A stretch of 64,000 nt of DNA from Stropharia rugosoannulata (lineage: Eukaryota; Basidiomycota; Agaricomycetes; Agaricales; Strophariaceae): positions 2,480,001 to 2,544,000 of the forward strand of contig JANCIK010000013.1 of the NCBI GenBank assembly GCA_028532985.1, in the 5' to 3' direction. Under the pieces are notes generated by a model. That model saw only the letters and a list, made by a program, of their open reading frames with translations. It did not search any database and was not told the DNA's origin. A program made the translations under genes and the position numbers. Positions 12,347 to 22,390 of the stretch are shown piece after piece. How positions within the stretch are numbered: the stretch's first letter is position 1; every line of letters starts with the position of its first letter.

Positions 12347-13076
12347 AATGAGCTGTCAAGATGTTTATGTTCTAGTTTCCTCTTGCACGTCTTCAGCAAT
12401 TTATATCCTATCCAGTGGCATACCCATTTGTTGTAAGAACAATAGAAAAATCCTATAGTGACTCGATTCAACGCAAAGTGAGAGCCGTGCACAAGAATGG
12501 AATGGAGCCAAATTTAGACCACAATTGTATTTTCGCTCATATACGAGCCCATAGTTTCCGCGTATAGAGAAGGACTACAGTAACCATGGGCTGCATTGGG
12601 TGCGATTGTTCTGAACTTCTGCTCCGTCTTATTGAACCATTCCTTGAGCTTTACAATACAACCATATCAGGGCGGGAACTTGAAGGTTCATAAAAAGGAA
12701 TACAGTTAACAAGGTCGGTCGAGTCCCGCAGTTACAGCGCAGTCCAAGGTCACAGTCAAAGCTTGCCACAGCCTTGTTCCTCCTTGTACATGCCAAATAC
12801 AGTATCTGTATCTGTTACACAAAAAGTGGGCAATTCGGAAGAAATACACGAGACACTGAGCCTTGTAGTGGATACGGCGTGGGGAGATCAGAGTGGACTC
12901 TAACAGGTCTAACTTCAAGAGGGAAACGGCACGGGTTCGTTGATTTAGGGCAAGCTCTGGTTAAATATCGACGTAAGAAATGCACTAGGCTAGCTTTAAG
13001 CACTACAATTGTAACAAAAGGATCTTCAAGTTGACTACGCTAATACGTTCAGAGTCCTTTGATTGTGATCTTCTTT
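12347..13076. other. Intergenic with a diverged dispersed repeat
   Basis: Between the start of the acidic gene and the end of the ankyrin gene, both on minus. Positions 12545-12746 resemble 16618-16850 (see repeat entry). Small frames at 12706-13034 have no support. Confidence 0.5.
12545..12746. repeat. Diverged copy of a ~200-bp dispersed repeat (partner 16618-16850)
   Basis: Both stretches start GAGCCCATA, share a spaced block (ACTGCAATAACCACGGGC versus ACTACAGTAACCATGGGC), a TATTGAACCA block, a GGCGGGAAC block, AAAGGAATACA and a GAGTCCC-CAG end, in the same order at similar spacing. By eye only; identity is moderate. Confidence 0.4.
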
Positions 13077-13909
13077 CTAAACCCTGACATACGAGAGATT
13101 TGTATTCCTTCTTTCAGTTAAGTAATGCACTATCTCTTCTTTTCCCTCCTGTTTTGCCAGGTCAAATGCGCTGACGAGGCCCTCCTTTCGGTCGTGGTCA
13201 CTAGTAAGGTCATGGTCTGGGACCTCATCCGGGTCAGCGCCGTGGTCTAACAGAATGCTTATCATGTCCAGCTTGCCGCAGCGTACAGCATTCAAGAGTG
13301 CGTTTGTATTCTTGATCTGAGCACCGCCGTCAATGAGCAACTTCACTACAGCAGGGGAGGCGTGTATGACTGCCAGGTCAAGCACACTCCACATGCCTGC
13401 ACGGTGGTTGCAATTGGGATCCGCGCCATGCTCGAGGAGCCAATTGGTGAGGTCATAGTTATTCGCAGAAGCAGCATGACTGAATTTTGGGGCATCAGTC
13501 ACCTATGTCCTGGCATAAATGGACGGGATCGCACCTCAGTGCATCTCCTGTGAGGCTTGCTGGCTGGTTGATATTCCAGCCAGAGTCAATCATCGCCTGG
13601 AAAACACTTGTAGACCCTGACGTAGAAGCCGCGGTTATGACATCTATAAGCATTTCTGTAAGCCAATGAAAGCAAAGTGCCAATGAAAGGATTACGTGGA
13701 GAAATACAAGCCCCTTTATCTATAAGGATCCTCACCACGCTTGCCTGTCCACATTCTGTAGCTTTGATAAGCCCGGCTTGCAAAAGATCACTGTGGGAGG
13801 TTGAGTGAATAGTGTCGGCGTTCTCCCAGTCTTTAAGCAGTCTAGCTACGTCAGCTTCACCTCCAGTACTGCAGGCGTTCAAGAAATATTGGCGGGTAGT
13901 TGTATCCAT
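13077..13909 (-). CDS. Ankyrin-repeat protein
   Basis: Three exons (13909-13696, 13643-13535, 13479-13077) encode 241 residues made almost entirely of ankyrin repeats. Recognisable repeats include ATECGQASVVRILIDKGACI, AASANNYDLTNWLLEHGADP and AVRCGKLDMISILLDHGADP, followed by FDLAKQEGKEEIVHYLTERR. Splice sites were picked to keep the repeat consensus: the first intron uses acceptor ATAG before 13643 and the second uses CAG before 13479, restoring GDALSHAASANN. No signal peptide or membrane segment. Ankyrin repeats mediate protein-protein contacts; the partner is unknown. The gene lies 315 bp from a MITE-like element that may sit in its promoter. Confidence 0.75.
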
Positions 13910-14224
13910 GCCTTGTCCAGTTAATGTCCCCGTTTTCAGCCTTACAGCTAGTATAAGTGTACACAGTGTGATGCATTCTCATCACCAACATCAGCGCTGA
14001 TGTTGAGACATGCATATGATGAAAGTTACATATTGAGGGTGCTGAGCGTTGATTAATGATTGTTGAACACGGTAGAGTTTGAACCGCTTACTATCGTATA
14101 TTTAGATCTCACTTCCGACTGTTCTCTTCGCTGAACGTCCGTGCTTTACTAATGATTCAATCCGAGGATCAATGCTTCTCATTGACTTCTTCATCAGATA
14201 ACTGTGATATAAGTATATTCATCA
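13910..14224. other. Promoter side of the ankyrin gene
   Basis: A 315-bp stretch ending at the left end of the MITE-like element. Nothing further recognised; a short palindrome-like CATCAGCGCTGATG sits at 13990-14003. Confidence 0.5.
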
Positions 14225-14943
14225 GGGCCTGTTCGGCTGAAGTTCGACGCCGTCATATTATCACCAGGTTCCCTTGTTTGGTAGTCTTAGTAATCAATCA
14301 CCTTTTCGGATATTGTTATGATGTGTGACGAATATACAACCCATTCCGCCGTCATTGCCGTATCTCGGCTTTTCACGGTAATCAAGCCGTCTTGAAGCCG
14401 TCCCTTGTTCAAAATCTCAATGATTTCTTTTGGCGTATTGTAGACTACAAGGGAGATTTTTGAACACATGTGACTTACATATTTCATTGCAAATAAATCC
14501 TGACTCCTTGGCACAGGCCGTGAGCTTGAGGCCGTTGCTTAATTATGTTTACTTGCAAAGTTCGACTCAGGCAAATATGACCCCGGCTGCCCCTGCCCCT
14601 GTAGCTGACATTTGGCTTCCTTCGGAGTCCAAAACAAACCTTGTTTTTCTTTTGGTTTTCTTTTACACATGCTATTATATAGAGTATATTCCTTTGTGTC
14701 TCAATATACCTTCCTACCAAGTAATGCAGAATTAGTGCTCTTGTACTCATAATACATGTATCCGTTACACATAAACAGCCGACGCAGCCTTGACGCAGCG
14801 GAAGACATTTGAGTTTACCTAATGATTACACATACTGATTGCATAGTCACTCACTGTCACCCTCGTGAGGCACGTGCAAGGTGTTACCAAACAAGGGAAC
14901 CTGGTGATAATATGACGGCGTCGAACTTCAGCCGAACAGGCCC
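14225..14943. mobile_element. MITE-like element with perfect 59-bp terminal inverted repeats
   Basis: The 59 bp at 14225-14283 are identical to the reverse complement of 14885-14943. The ends read GGGCCTGTTCGGCT... and the element is flanked on both sides by the trinucleotide TCA (14222-14224 and 14944-14946). A 3-bp target duplication with GGGCC-type ends fits the PIF/Harbinger (Tourist-like) group. The 719-bp element has no room for a transposase and none was found, so it is non-autonomous. Perfect identity of the ends suggests recent insertion. The interior holds a minus-strand open frame (14514-14287, 75 codons) without recognised domain, ending just inside the left repeat; it may be a captured gene fragment or chance. 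Confidence 0.85.
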
Positions 14944-15565
14944 TCAACATCTTCCGAATTTAAATGGAGTTGATTCTATATAAAGCAGTTGAGCGGAGCG
15001 CTTAGGTGACTTCCTGAAATTGAGCATATCAATATAATTGGGTCCTTGCGTGCTACATTACACGCCGCTCAGAAACGGCTTGTTGAAACTTCTGTGAAAT
15101 GGATCATAGAATTTGTCAACGGTTCACAAGTTACCAGGGTTTTATATCAAGTAACTTTGATCCTGTGATGAGTAGAGTACCTCGAATTAATAATTTATTA
15201 TCTTCCACTGCTATAACCATGTTTCAAGGAGCATATTACCGAGATATCACCCAATGTTTATGGGGAGCTATAATCAGAGTGTTTTATGTACTATTTCAGC
15301 ACTTAAGTATGTCTAAGAAAGCAACCTCCATGAACACCGCCGAGTAGAGTCCGAGTAATTAAATATCTTTCATAGTAATGGACTCATAATACAGCCTTTA
15401 TATTTGACCTAAAGATATCACATCTCCGAAGGTAAAGGATTGATCAGGTTCCGTCTTGCAAGCTAAATGCTGGAGAATCTCTATAAAAGCCAGAAAAGCA
15501 AAAGAGTTGCATCAGAGCAGGTACTCCCATCCATTAGTTTCTGTCAACAGAGAACTACATACACA
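14944..15565. other. Promoter region of a small secreted protein gene
   Basis: AT-rich, without gene. The frame at 15099-15347 has no support. The right end carries the TATA box at 15482-15488. Confidence 0.55.
15482..15488 (+). promoter_or_regulatory. TATA box of the small secreted protein gene
   Basis: TATAAAA about 78 bp before the ATG at 15566 and downstream of the earlier in-frame ATG at 15467. This argues that the earlier ATG is not transcribed and that translation starts at 15566. Confidence 0.55.
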
Positions 15566-16129
15566 ATGAAGATGCTGGCCATCCAATTATTTTTTTATAC
15601 TCTACTATCCCTCATTTTTCTCCCGTCTCCAACAGTTGCTGCACCTCTTCCTGTCGCCGGATTAGAGACCAATGAGCTAGTCACGCGTGCGACTCCGCCA
15701 GTTCCAACACTCGCCGAGATCAAGCCACACCTCAATGTAGCTCACGACGAGTCACTATTTTACTCTAGCGATCGGTCGGGGTATCAAGGAACATTGGAAC
15801 AAGCCAAAGCCTGGGCAAAGGCCCACCACCTTATGTATAAAACTATTGATCAATTATGGCATGACCCAGCGTACCCTAATCCATGGCAGCGTCTGGATCA
15901 CGAGAAGACAATGGAAGCTTTCTGGGACGTTGCTTCAGAGGCCATGGCAGAACTCTCCTCGGGCACGGTGTACGTAATCTTACCACCTTGGACAGCGGGG
16001 AAAGAGAAGGAATGGTACACCGGGTCTGTATGGCATCGTAAGGAGTGGCCAGCGCTGCAGCGTAACCGAGCAGTGACATCCGTGATTCGCGTTAACGCAG
16101 CTGACGGCTCAACGGTCAAGATAAAGTGA
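15566..16129 (+). CDS. Small secreted protein, uncharacterised
   Basis: Single-exon gene of 187 residues. The N-terminus MKMLAIQLFFYTLLSLIFL is a clear signal peptide ending near VAAPLPV. The mature part contains SLFYSSDRSGYQGTLEQA, KAWAKAHHLMYKTIDQLW, then FWDVASEAMAELSSGTVYVI and an end rich in Trp and charged residues. This resembles a loosely defined group of basidiomycete secreted proteins with a FY(S/T) block and a later SG.VYV block; I recognise the layout but know no function. There are no paired cysteines for disulphides. A longer start at 15467 is in frame but lies before the TATA box. Confidence 0.75.
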   Translation: MKMLAIQLFFYTLLSLIFLPSPTVAAPLPVAGLETNELVTRATPPVPTLAEIKPHLNVAHDESLFYSSDRSGYQGTLEQAKAWAKAHHLMYKTIDQLWHDPAYPNPWQRLDHEKTMEAFWDVASEAMAELSSGTVYVILPPWTAGKEKEWYTGSVWHRKEWPALQRNRAVTSVIRVNAADGSTVKIK

Positions 16130-16617
16130 TTGGGTAAGCTCAGCAAATTGCAGATAGTAAACTTGAAGCTTGACCTGACTAGTGGTTTTTATAGCAAGTT
16201 ATTTGCACTATTATTCCCACGCTCCCCCTCGAGTCCGTGATGGGAGCTCGCCTCCTCCAACTATACAAGCTATATCCGTAGATAATGTGGTATAATGTAT
16301 ATAATATATATAAACAACTCTAAAAGACAAGAGTACTCTATAAGTGCTGGCAAATGTCAGTCAATACAGATTGAACTAAAGGGATAATCTCGTGTTTTCC
16401 CTGGCATTAGTTCAATGACAGAACATTCCCACGTTGTTTTCCCCTTCCAATTCAGATGTGAATCAGTTTATATAGTGTAAGATGGCTAATACTAATATAT
16501 AATACTGCACATTCCGGCACGTTTTCTTGTTTTCAAAGTACCTTCAAGTTCAAGCTCACGCCCCTAACCCCATTAACAAGTATAGATTCTAATAAAAAGA
16601 CAGTTAGAAAATACATC

Positions 16618-16850
16618 GAGCCCATAATTTGTGCGTAATAAGAAGTACTGCAATAACCACGGGCGGCTGCATGCGTTGGATTTTATTGCCCTAGAATTAC
16701 ATTCCCTAGTATTGAACCAGTTATTCAGTTTAAATATCAAGGTATAGCCAAAATTCAATCATACCTTGGCGGGAACAAGGCGACGGCAGAGCGTCATAAA
16801 GGAATACAATTGAGAGGAATGACAGAGTCCCACAGCTCCAGCGAAGTCGC
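16618..16850. repeat. Diverged copy of a ~200-bp dispersed repeat (partner 12545-12746)
   Basis: Same order of shared blocks as described for 12545-12746, in direct orientation. This copy is slightly longer owing to an extra AT-rich stretch in the middle. Confidence 0.4.
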
Positions 16851-16926
16851 TTAAACACAAAGCAATGGGTAGCTCTGAGGCTTTTGTTTCCCTTCATCTA
16901 ATCATCCAATCACTCACTAATTCAGC

Positions 16927-16972
16927 ATTTGCTCAGATCTGAGCAAATCACACAACTCTGCAGAGTTGTGTG
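16927..16972. repeat. Two abutting perfect palindromes (22 bp and 24 bp)
   Basis: Positions 16927-16948 form a perfect palindrome centred on AGATCT (half-site ATTTGCTCAGA). The very next base begins a second perfect palindrome, 16949-16972, centred on CTGCAG (half-site CACACAACTCTG). They could form adjacent hairpins or be paired sites for dimeric regulators of cupin B. Confidence 0.85.
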
Positions 16973-17340
16973 CGAGCTCATGAGAATATTGAGCTATTCT
17001 AAGGTCTAAGCAGCTTACTTAGCAACCTTTAAAACATTTTGGTGTTGAAATGTTCAATGCCTCCCGGTATAGAGGAGATATCCTTCGGTCAGGCGTCAGG
17101 TTGGCACTTCTGGCGACGTCAAGAGCTCCAGGTAGCCGAGTCACGGTGTGGCAAGTCCTGGAACACCATGAGAAACCGTGCGAAAAGTACATACTCAAAT
17201 CACTGTAGTCATTACTAGAAGACATATTATCAAGCTGTTGTGCGGACGGTTAGCTCCAGCAGGAATATATATTTAACGCGAGGGCTAGAGGGTAAGTACA
17301 AAGACCCCTCTTGTTCACCTCTCTTGGTTAAGACACACAA

Positions 17341-18064
17341 ATGCCGCATAGTACTCCAGAGGGTTCTCTTCCAGAAACAATAAAAGCTGGACCAATGGCC
17401 ACAATGGCGAGTTTCCTGGGCTTCTACTGTTTGTAAAGAGCTTACTGATACAGCACTCATCAGACCTTTCTTCGCAACGCGCCCTATCTAACGCGTGTAC
17501 ATATCCAAGGGAGTGGAGCAACAGAAGAGTTTCTCATTCCTCCACACTGGCACGAAATACATGATGAGCTCTTCCATGTCCGCCAGGGACGTATGGAAGT
17601 GTCTATAGGCACCCAAACTCGCTTTTACGATGAGAGCGACGGCGAAATATGCATCCCGAAAGGCGTTGTACATAGTCTCCGAGTTGTTCTGGGAGAAGAG
17701 TGCATTTTTGAAGAACGCACGGAGCCAATGGTGCGTGATCACGGTTAAGGTTAAGAGATGACCAGGTTTCACTGTGTCATCCTCATACTAGGACGACGAG
17801 AAAGAACTCTTCTTCAGGAACCTCTGGGCAAGCGGGGCGCTCGTGAGCGGGTTTTTCGAGTCAATGCTACTCATGCATCGGGGGGACATGCGACCCGTTT
17901 TAACTGTCCACATACAGTGGCTGGAGAGAGCTGTGCGTATCAGAATGCTTTGTTCTCTTCCCTTACATATGTCACTGATAATGATATAGCTCGTATTCCT
18001 AATGGGAGGGGTCATGGCTCCTTTGTTAGGGTATAGGCTCCCGGTTGCAAGCTTGAAGAAATGA
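17341..18064 (+). CDS. Cupin-domain protein B, paralogue of A
   Basis: Four exons (17341-17406, 17464-17730, 17792-17932, 17990-18064) encode 182 residues aligned end to end with cupin A (5804-6552), including SLPET near the start, PPHWHEIHDELFHV, IPKGVVHSL, GEECIFEERTEPM and GYRLPVASLKK at the end. Metal-ligand residues of both cupin motifs are kept. All three introns sit at the same positions and phase 0 as in A, and exon 3 has the same length (141 nt). Intron 1 has a GC rather than GT donor (ATG|GCGAGT, 17407-17463); no GT donor nearby keeps the frame at that site. Function unknown, as for A. Confidence 0.8.
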
Positions 18065-18406
18065 CAAGTGCAGTACACTTCCGAGAATAACGACGCTCAT
18101 AAATCTACTTGACCTAATCCGCATTCATGTTGTTTTTGCCGTAAATAATTGTTTTATACGGTTTTGTGGCTACCATGGGTCAGTGGTCCCGGTCAGCGCT
18201 TTCCATAGGCAAGGCTCAACTACGACGTGAAGCGCTGAAGTGCTCTAGCGACTTGACTATCAAACGTTGGATGTATGTCTCTATCCGAGAAACGTGGCTC
18301 AACAATAGTTCAACACTAATGTAAAATGATAATAATACTAGCTTCTTGTGATTCCATTGGTTAATGGATAGTACTATGTACAATGTACATACAAATTCTT
18401 GTGTAA
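18065..18406. other. Intergenic, convergent 3' ends
   Basis: Spacer after cupin B. Contains a copy of the 11-mer TGAAGCGCTGA at 18228-18238 and nothing else recognised. Confidence 0.55.
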
Positions 18407-19229
18407 TTAGGAAGAGGTAGAAGACATGTAACTTTCAACTTGAGGACTATGTTCCTTCTTTACCTCTTCAATTGCACAATAAATACCACTCATACTCTTC
18501 CAAAATCTCTTCTCATCGCCTTCAGACAACTGCGCAGCGCTTTTGTCCAGAAAAAGTAGAAGTAAGTCAAGTTGTTTGCATAGCTCTGGCCCTACTCCGT
18601 CAGAGAACAGGGATGAAGAATAACCCTGTGGCTCATCATCGAGCTCTTCTCCGGCAGTCTCGTAGGCTGAATCACAGTCAGAGTCGGTATCAGAGTCCAA
18701 GTCCACAGTTTCTTGGTTCAGAATCGAGTGCAAGTCGCCGATGCTGGGTGGCTGCAGCACGGTGGGCATGCGCAGCATGTTGAGGCCTTCAATTCCGTCT
18801 GCTCCCTCTAAAGCTCCATTTTCCACTGTAACATCGCCAATCAGGGACGGGGCGTTTGGTGTGTTAGACGGAGCAGAAGTTGCACTTGGAACAAAGTCCC
18901 ATTCGCCAACCGAGGAATTTGTGTCGTTTTCTGAAGCCTGAAGGTACTAGTCAGAGACCGGTAAGTCACAGAAGTGATCCCATACTCACCCAAATCGCGA
19001 ATAAGCTTATGTCCTCTACACACTTAGTTTCCCCAGTGGCAGCCTCTTCTACGTTCTTTCCATCATTACAGGTCGCTGTACTCGGTTCGATGGAAGTCAT
19101 ATCGGTTTCTGAGGCGGTTTGCATAAGGTCAAAAAGCCAAAGGAACTCTTCTAACGACCTTTTATATGCATTGAACTTGTGCCACAGCGGCCGCTTCAGT
19201 GTGGGCCACAGACGTATGTCATTGCCCAT
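18407..19229 (-). CDS. Unknown acidic protein
   Basis: Two exons (19229-18990, 18937-18407) joined by a 52-nt phase-0 intron encode 256 residues. The N-terminus is basic and aromatic (WPTLKRPLWHKFNAYKRSLE) with a likely helix LEEFLWLFDLMQTAS. The centre is Thr/Ser/Asn-rich, and a strongly acidic stretch (VDLDSDTDSDCDSAYETAGE) follows. The C-terminal helix (LCKQLDLLLLFLDKSAAQL) and FWKSMSGIYCAIEEVKKE may be coiled. No signal peptide, membrane segment or known domain. Likely soluble; function not identifiable. The start is the first Met of the open frame. Confidence 0.65.
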
Positions 19230-20725
19230 GCTTTAGCCACATTTCCTTTGTGAAACATGAAGCGCCTGCAAAGTCTTTTTCTCGATTTGGCAGACCGTAT
19301 GGCCCTTGTGGACGGCGGGCCATTGAAGGTGGCATGAGCGCAATCCGCACTGCTTTTAGCCTCTACGACGCCATATAACTAATTGAACCAGCTCGCAAGA
19401 TATAGACTGTAGGCCAGTCTTATTAAGGCGCAACCGAGTTGACACAGTGTGAGAAATTTTGGGGCTCAAGTCCCATAGTGGTTCTTGAAGAACTTGATAA
19501 GGGTTCCGTGAGTACTCAGTATATCATATCCCACGATGTTGCCGAAAGCCGTAACTTCTTGCCGAGGTGGCACGCTTTGTTTTTGAACATGGCCATTGCA
19601 CGTTCTTAGGTTTGTCCAGTAGTCGTGTCAGTGGTCTATGTTCAGTATCAGTAGTGGGGTTTGTCATAAGTATCATAAAGGCAGAAGACAAGACTTCTAA
19701 GGCGCATCCGGTGCTGCGCAGTGCGGCTCCACACATAATTGCCAAGGCAGTCACACTACGTGCACCGTTCCGGTCAGACTTGGGTAACCAAGACTCATCC
19801 AGGCTCGGCTTGCCTCACTCTAGTCACATTTAGTCAGCCCGCTCATACAGGACTCAACCGGTTTATTCCACAAAAACAAAATCTCTGACTGTCGCGGGCC
19901 CAATGCGCGACTAACGCTACATGTTGGCGGAAATGGCGCGGTGGCGCCCACTGAAACTAGCCACGTATAGAGAATGCTCTACTTTTGCTTGCACTCTGAA
20001 ATCACTGAGTAATAAGTATAGCAGCTTATAGCAGGCTTGACTCATCTATATATTCCGATTGAATGTGGAGGCGTCCGCTGCCTAATAAGTCTTATTCCAG
20101 TTTGCTTAGCACTCGTATATGACCAGCAATATAGGCAGCGGAGCAACAGAGAGAAAAACCAAGAGGATGACAAGTACAATGATAGATGTCGATGATCGCT
20201 ACTGAGCATTACTCACGTCTATCATTCTTCTCCGCCGCCCACACGCGCTCTGACTGTTCAACGTTCAGACAAAGAAAGCATGACTCTATCAGACCAGTTC
20301 ATCAGACCAGACGGGTGTTTATAAACGTTCCTTGTGCAAGCCACACGTATGATAACAGTCGGCCAGGCTCAGGTACCATACATCTTCTTCCAGAATAGTT
20401 TCCGTCTGCACTCAAGCTGCACCTAGACGAAGGAAGTACAGCCGGGAATAAAGATAAAATAGGTATCCATCGACACCTAGAATAGCGGAAGCAAGCGAAC
20501 GTGGGTGACGCAGCCAATCACGGAGCCGCATGCGAGGTCGTGTGCCGGGCCTTTGCTGGCACGTTTGCGCGCACACGAGCAGTTCATCGTGAGGCACTGC
20601 TATACTTGGGTTGGCATTGGAAAGGGGTGATTGAGGGATATATAGTGCTCTGGGGTTACTGCCGCGCTTTTCTGGCACGATACCCGACGACACCACACCT
20701 GCTCACGTTCTTGACAGGCAAGAAC
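19230..20725. other. Intergenic, divergent promoters
   Basis: A 1.5-kb region between two divergently transcribed genes. No gene recognised. The in-frame extension of the bHLH gene upstream of 20726 (from 20501) crosses its TATA box and is treated as promoter sequence. Confidence 0.6.
20639..20644 (+). promoter_or_regulatory. Candidate TATA box of the bHLH gene
   Basis: TATATA about 82 bp before the chosen start at 20726. It supports the internal start over the longer open frame. Confidence 0.4.
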
Positions 20726-22390
20726 ATGGAACCTGCTATTCAGCGAGGCGCAACCGGTAGCGGTGAAAGTAGCGGTTTGTCGACGACTCCAGCGGGACCA
20801 GAGGCAAATACCAACGCCCCTGCGGGGCGGCGGCAGAAGCGCCCAGCTGCTCCAGCCACAACAACGACCTCAGGCAGCTCAGCTAACACATCCGGGATAT
20901 CATCGAGGCCGCTCCAGCCTTTACGTCCATACGCACCACGACCTTCCACCCTGGCTACTCTTGCCGACACAGAGAATCCCCCTCCCCCTCCACCACCGGC
21001 GAAGAGAGGACGAAAGCCCGGTCCACTTTCACGGTCAGCACGGGAAGCCCAGAGAAGGCTGAACCACAGCATCATTGAGAAAGCCCGTCGAACAAAGATC
21101 AACGAAGCCTTGGCCGATTTGAAGAGTCTCGTGCCTGTGGATACTGCAAAAGACTTAGGGGCCAACGGCAAAAGCGACGATGATGACGACGACGACAACT
21201 TCGAAGACGACGACTACGCCGAAGGGAGCAGCAAAGCAGCGAAGACTCAGGGAAAGCCTAAGAAGGAGCAGAAGGAGAAAGAATTCAAGCTAGAGATTCT
21301 TATACGCACTGTCACTTATCTGCGCACGCTTGTAGCGCGCGTTGCCCACCTCGAGGCTGCTGCCGGTACTGCCGGAGAATGTGCCGCGGCCGCGGTCCCC
21401 GTTGCCGAGCCCAGCCGTACCCCAGCCGACACTCTGCCCCTTCCTCCAAACTCGGCAGCCCCCACGAATCCTTCACAATCGACAGAGTGTCCTACATGTA
21501 AACGTCCCCTGCCAGACGCGCCCTCTTCTATTCTTCCCATTAACTCGAACAGGGGAAAGAAACGGAAACGGTCGACTTCGGGGAGGATTGACTACGGATC
21601 TGCGACTGACGATGGATGCGAACTCAGCGACGAAGAAAGTAACTGTTCATTTCCTACCAGACCTCCGCTGAGACGCCGCGCACGAATTCTTCAGGATGTA
21701 GAAGACATAGAGATGGAGTCTAACTGCGTCGACGATCCTAAGAATGACCAGACCATTCACGCAACTCGACCCGCTGCTCCAGCCACTGCACCAGACCCTG
21801 TTCATGCATTGGCTTCTTCTTCGAGCCCAAGCTCAGCGCCTATACCTCAGCCACTTCCCCCACTTTCGGCGTGGCTAGCGTGTGTACTCGACTCTACATC
21901 TGAGCAGCCCACGAGCGCGCGCTTGCCAGAGCCGAAGACAGCCGCACTTGCATACCCCTCACCTCCAGAGTCTGTGAGAACGAATGGGGAATGGAATCAC
22001 TGCGGAGAGAAGCTGGGCAACGCGAAGGGCTTGCCTTATCTCAACTTGGGTCCGCGTGCAATACCCCCACCGAGCAGCGCAGCAGGGGAGCGTGGGGCGA
22101 GCACTGAGGAGCATGCGCGCTCCCGCTCGCGGCCCACACCTCCATGTACGCCAGAGGACGAGTCTGCTGCGTCGCTCCTGCTCGGTATCGCATCGTCGCC
22201 ACCTCTATTGCCCTGGCCAGGCCGCTCACCACCTCATTTAAATGTGGCTCAGACAGACACACATGCAGTGCCGTGCCACACGCGGGAGGTGCGACACGCG
22301 TTTCCCAGTGCCAACTCGCGTATGCATGCTGAGACGCCTAGCTCGTTGCTTGGTCTTGATATCGGAGGAACCTTTACGCGGAGACCGTAG
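20726..22390 (+). CDS. bHLH transcription factor
   Basis: Intronless gene of 554 residues from ATG 20726. The bHLH lies at about residues 103-210: basic region and helix 1 (NHSIIEKARRTKINEALADL, then KSLVP), a loop of roughly 48 residues that includes a run of seven Asp plus more acidic residues, then a Lys/Glu-rich lead-in to helix 2 (LEILIRTVTYLRTLVARV). Just before it sits an AT-hook-like KRGRKPG preceded by seven prolines. The rest is low-complexity Pro/Ser/Ala sequence with short conserved-looking blocks near the end (TPEDESAASLLLGIASSP, SSLLGL). It should act in the nucleus as a dimer on E-box DNA. Fungal bHLH regulators often have long loops; the target pathway cannot be read from sequence. 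Confidence 0.85.
   Translation: MEPAIQRGATGSGESSGLSTTPAGPEANTNAPAGRRQKRPAAPATTTTSGSSANTSGISSRPLQPLRPYAPRPSTLATLADTENPPPPPPPAKRGRKPGPLSRSAREAQRRLNHSIIEKARRTKINEALADLKSLVPVDTAKDLGANGKSDDDDDDDNFEDDDYAEGSSKAAKTQGKPKKEQKEKEFKLEILIRTVTYLRTLVARVAHLEAAAGTAGECAAAAVPVAEPSRTPADTLPLPPNSAAPTNPSQSTECPTCKRPLPDAPSSILPINSNRGKKRKRSTSGRIDYGSATDDGCELSDEESNCSFPTRPPLRRRARILQDVEDIEMESNCVDDPKNDQTIHATRPAAPATAPDPVHALASSSSPSSAPIPQPLPPLSAWLACVLDSTSEQPTSARLPEPKTAALAYPSPPESVRTNGEWNHCGEKLGNAKGLPYLNLGPRAIPPPSSAAGERGASTEEHARSRSRPTPPCTPEDESAASLLLGIASSPPLLPWPGRSPPHLNVAQTDTHAVPCHTREVRHAFPSANSRMHAETPSSLLGLDIGGTFTRRP

Larger units (their letters stand above)
16130..17340. other. Long upstream region of cupin B with repeat and palindromes
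   Basis: No gene seen. It carries an AT-rich run near 16280-16320, the second copy of the 200-bp dispersed repeat, and two abutting perfect palindromes at 16927-16972, 369 bp before the cupin B start. Confidence 0.6.

Noticed and set aside
13535..13695. Shorter introns of 22-40 nt in the ankyrin gene
   Set aside because: Too short for this genome; the 52- and 55-nt alternatives keep frame and restore the ankyrin consensus.
14445..14478. Intron in the minus-strand frame inside the MITE
   Set aside because: A good-looking GTAAGT...TAG pair is only 34 nt apart, too short, and the frame is open without splicing.
15467..15565. Earlier in-frame ATG of the small secreted protein
   Set aside because: It precedes the TATA box and would bury the signal peptide inside the protein.
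20501..20725. In-frame N-terminal extension of the bHLH protein
   Set aside because: It crosses the likely TATA box and has no conserved character; the ATG at 20726 is preferred.
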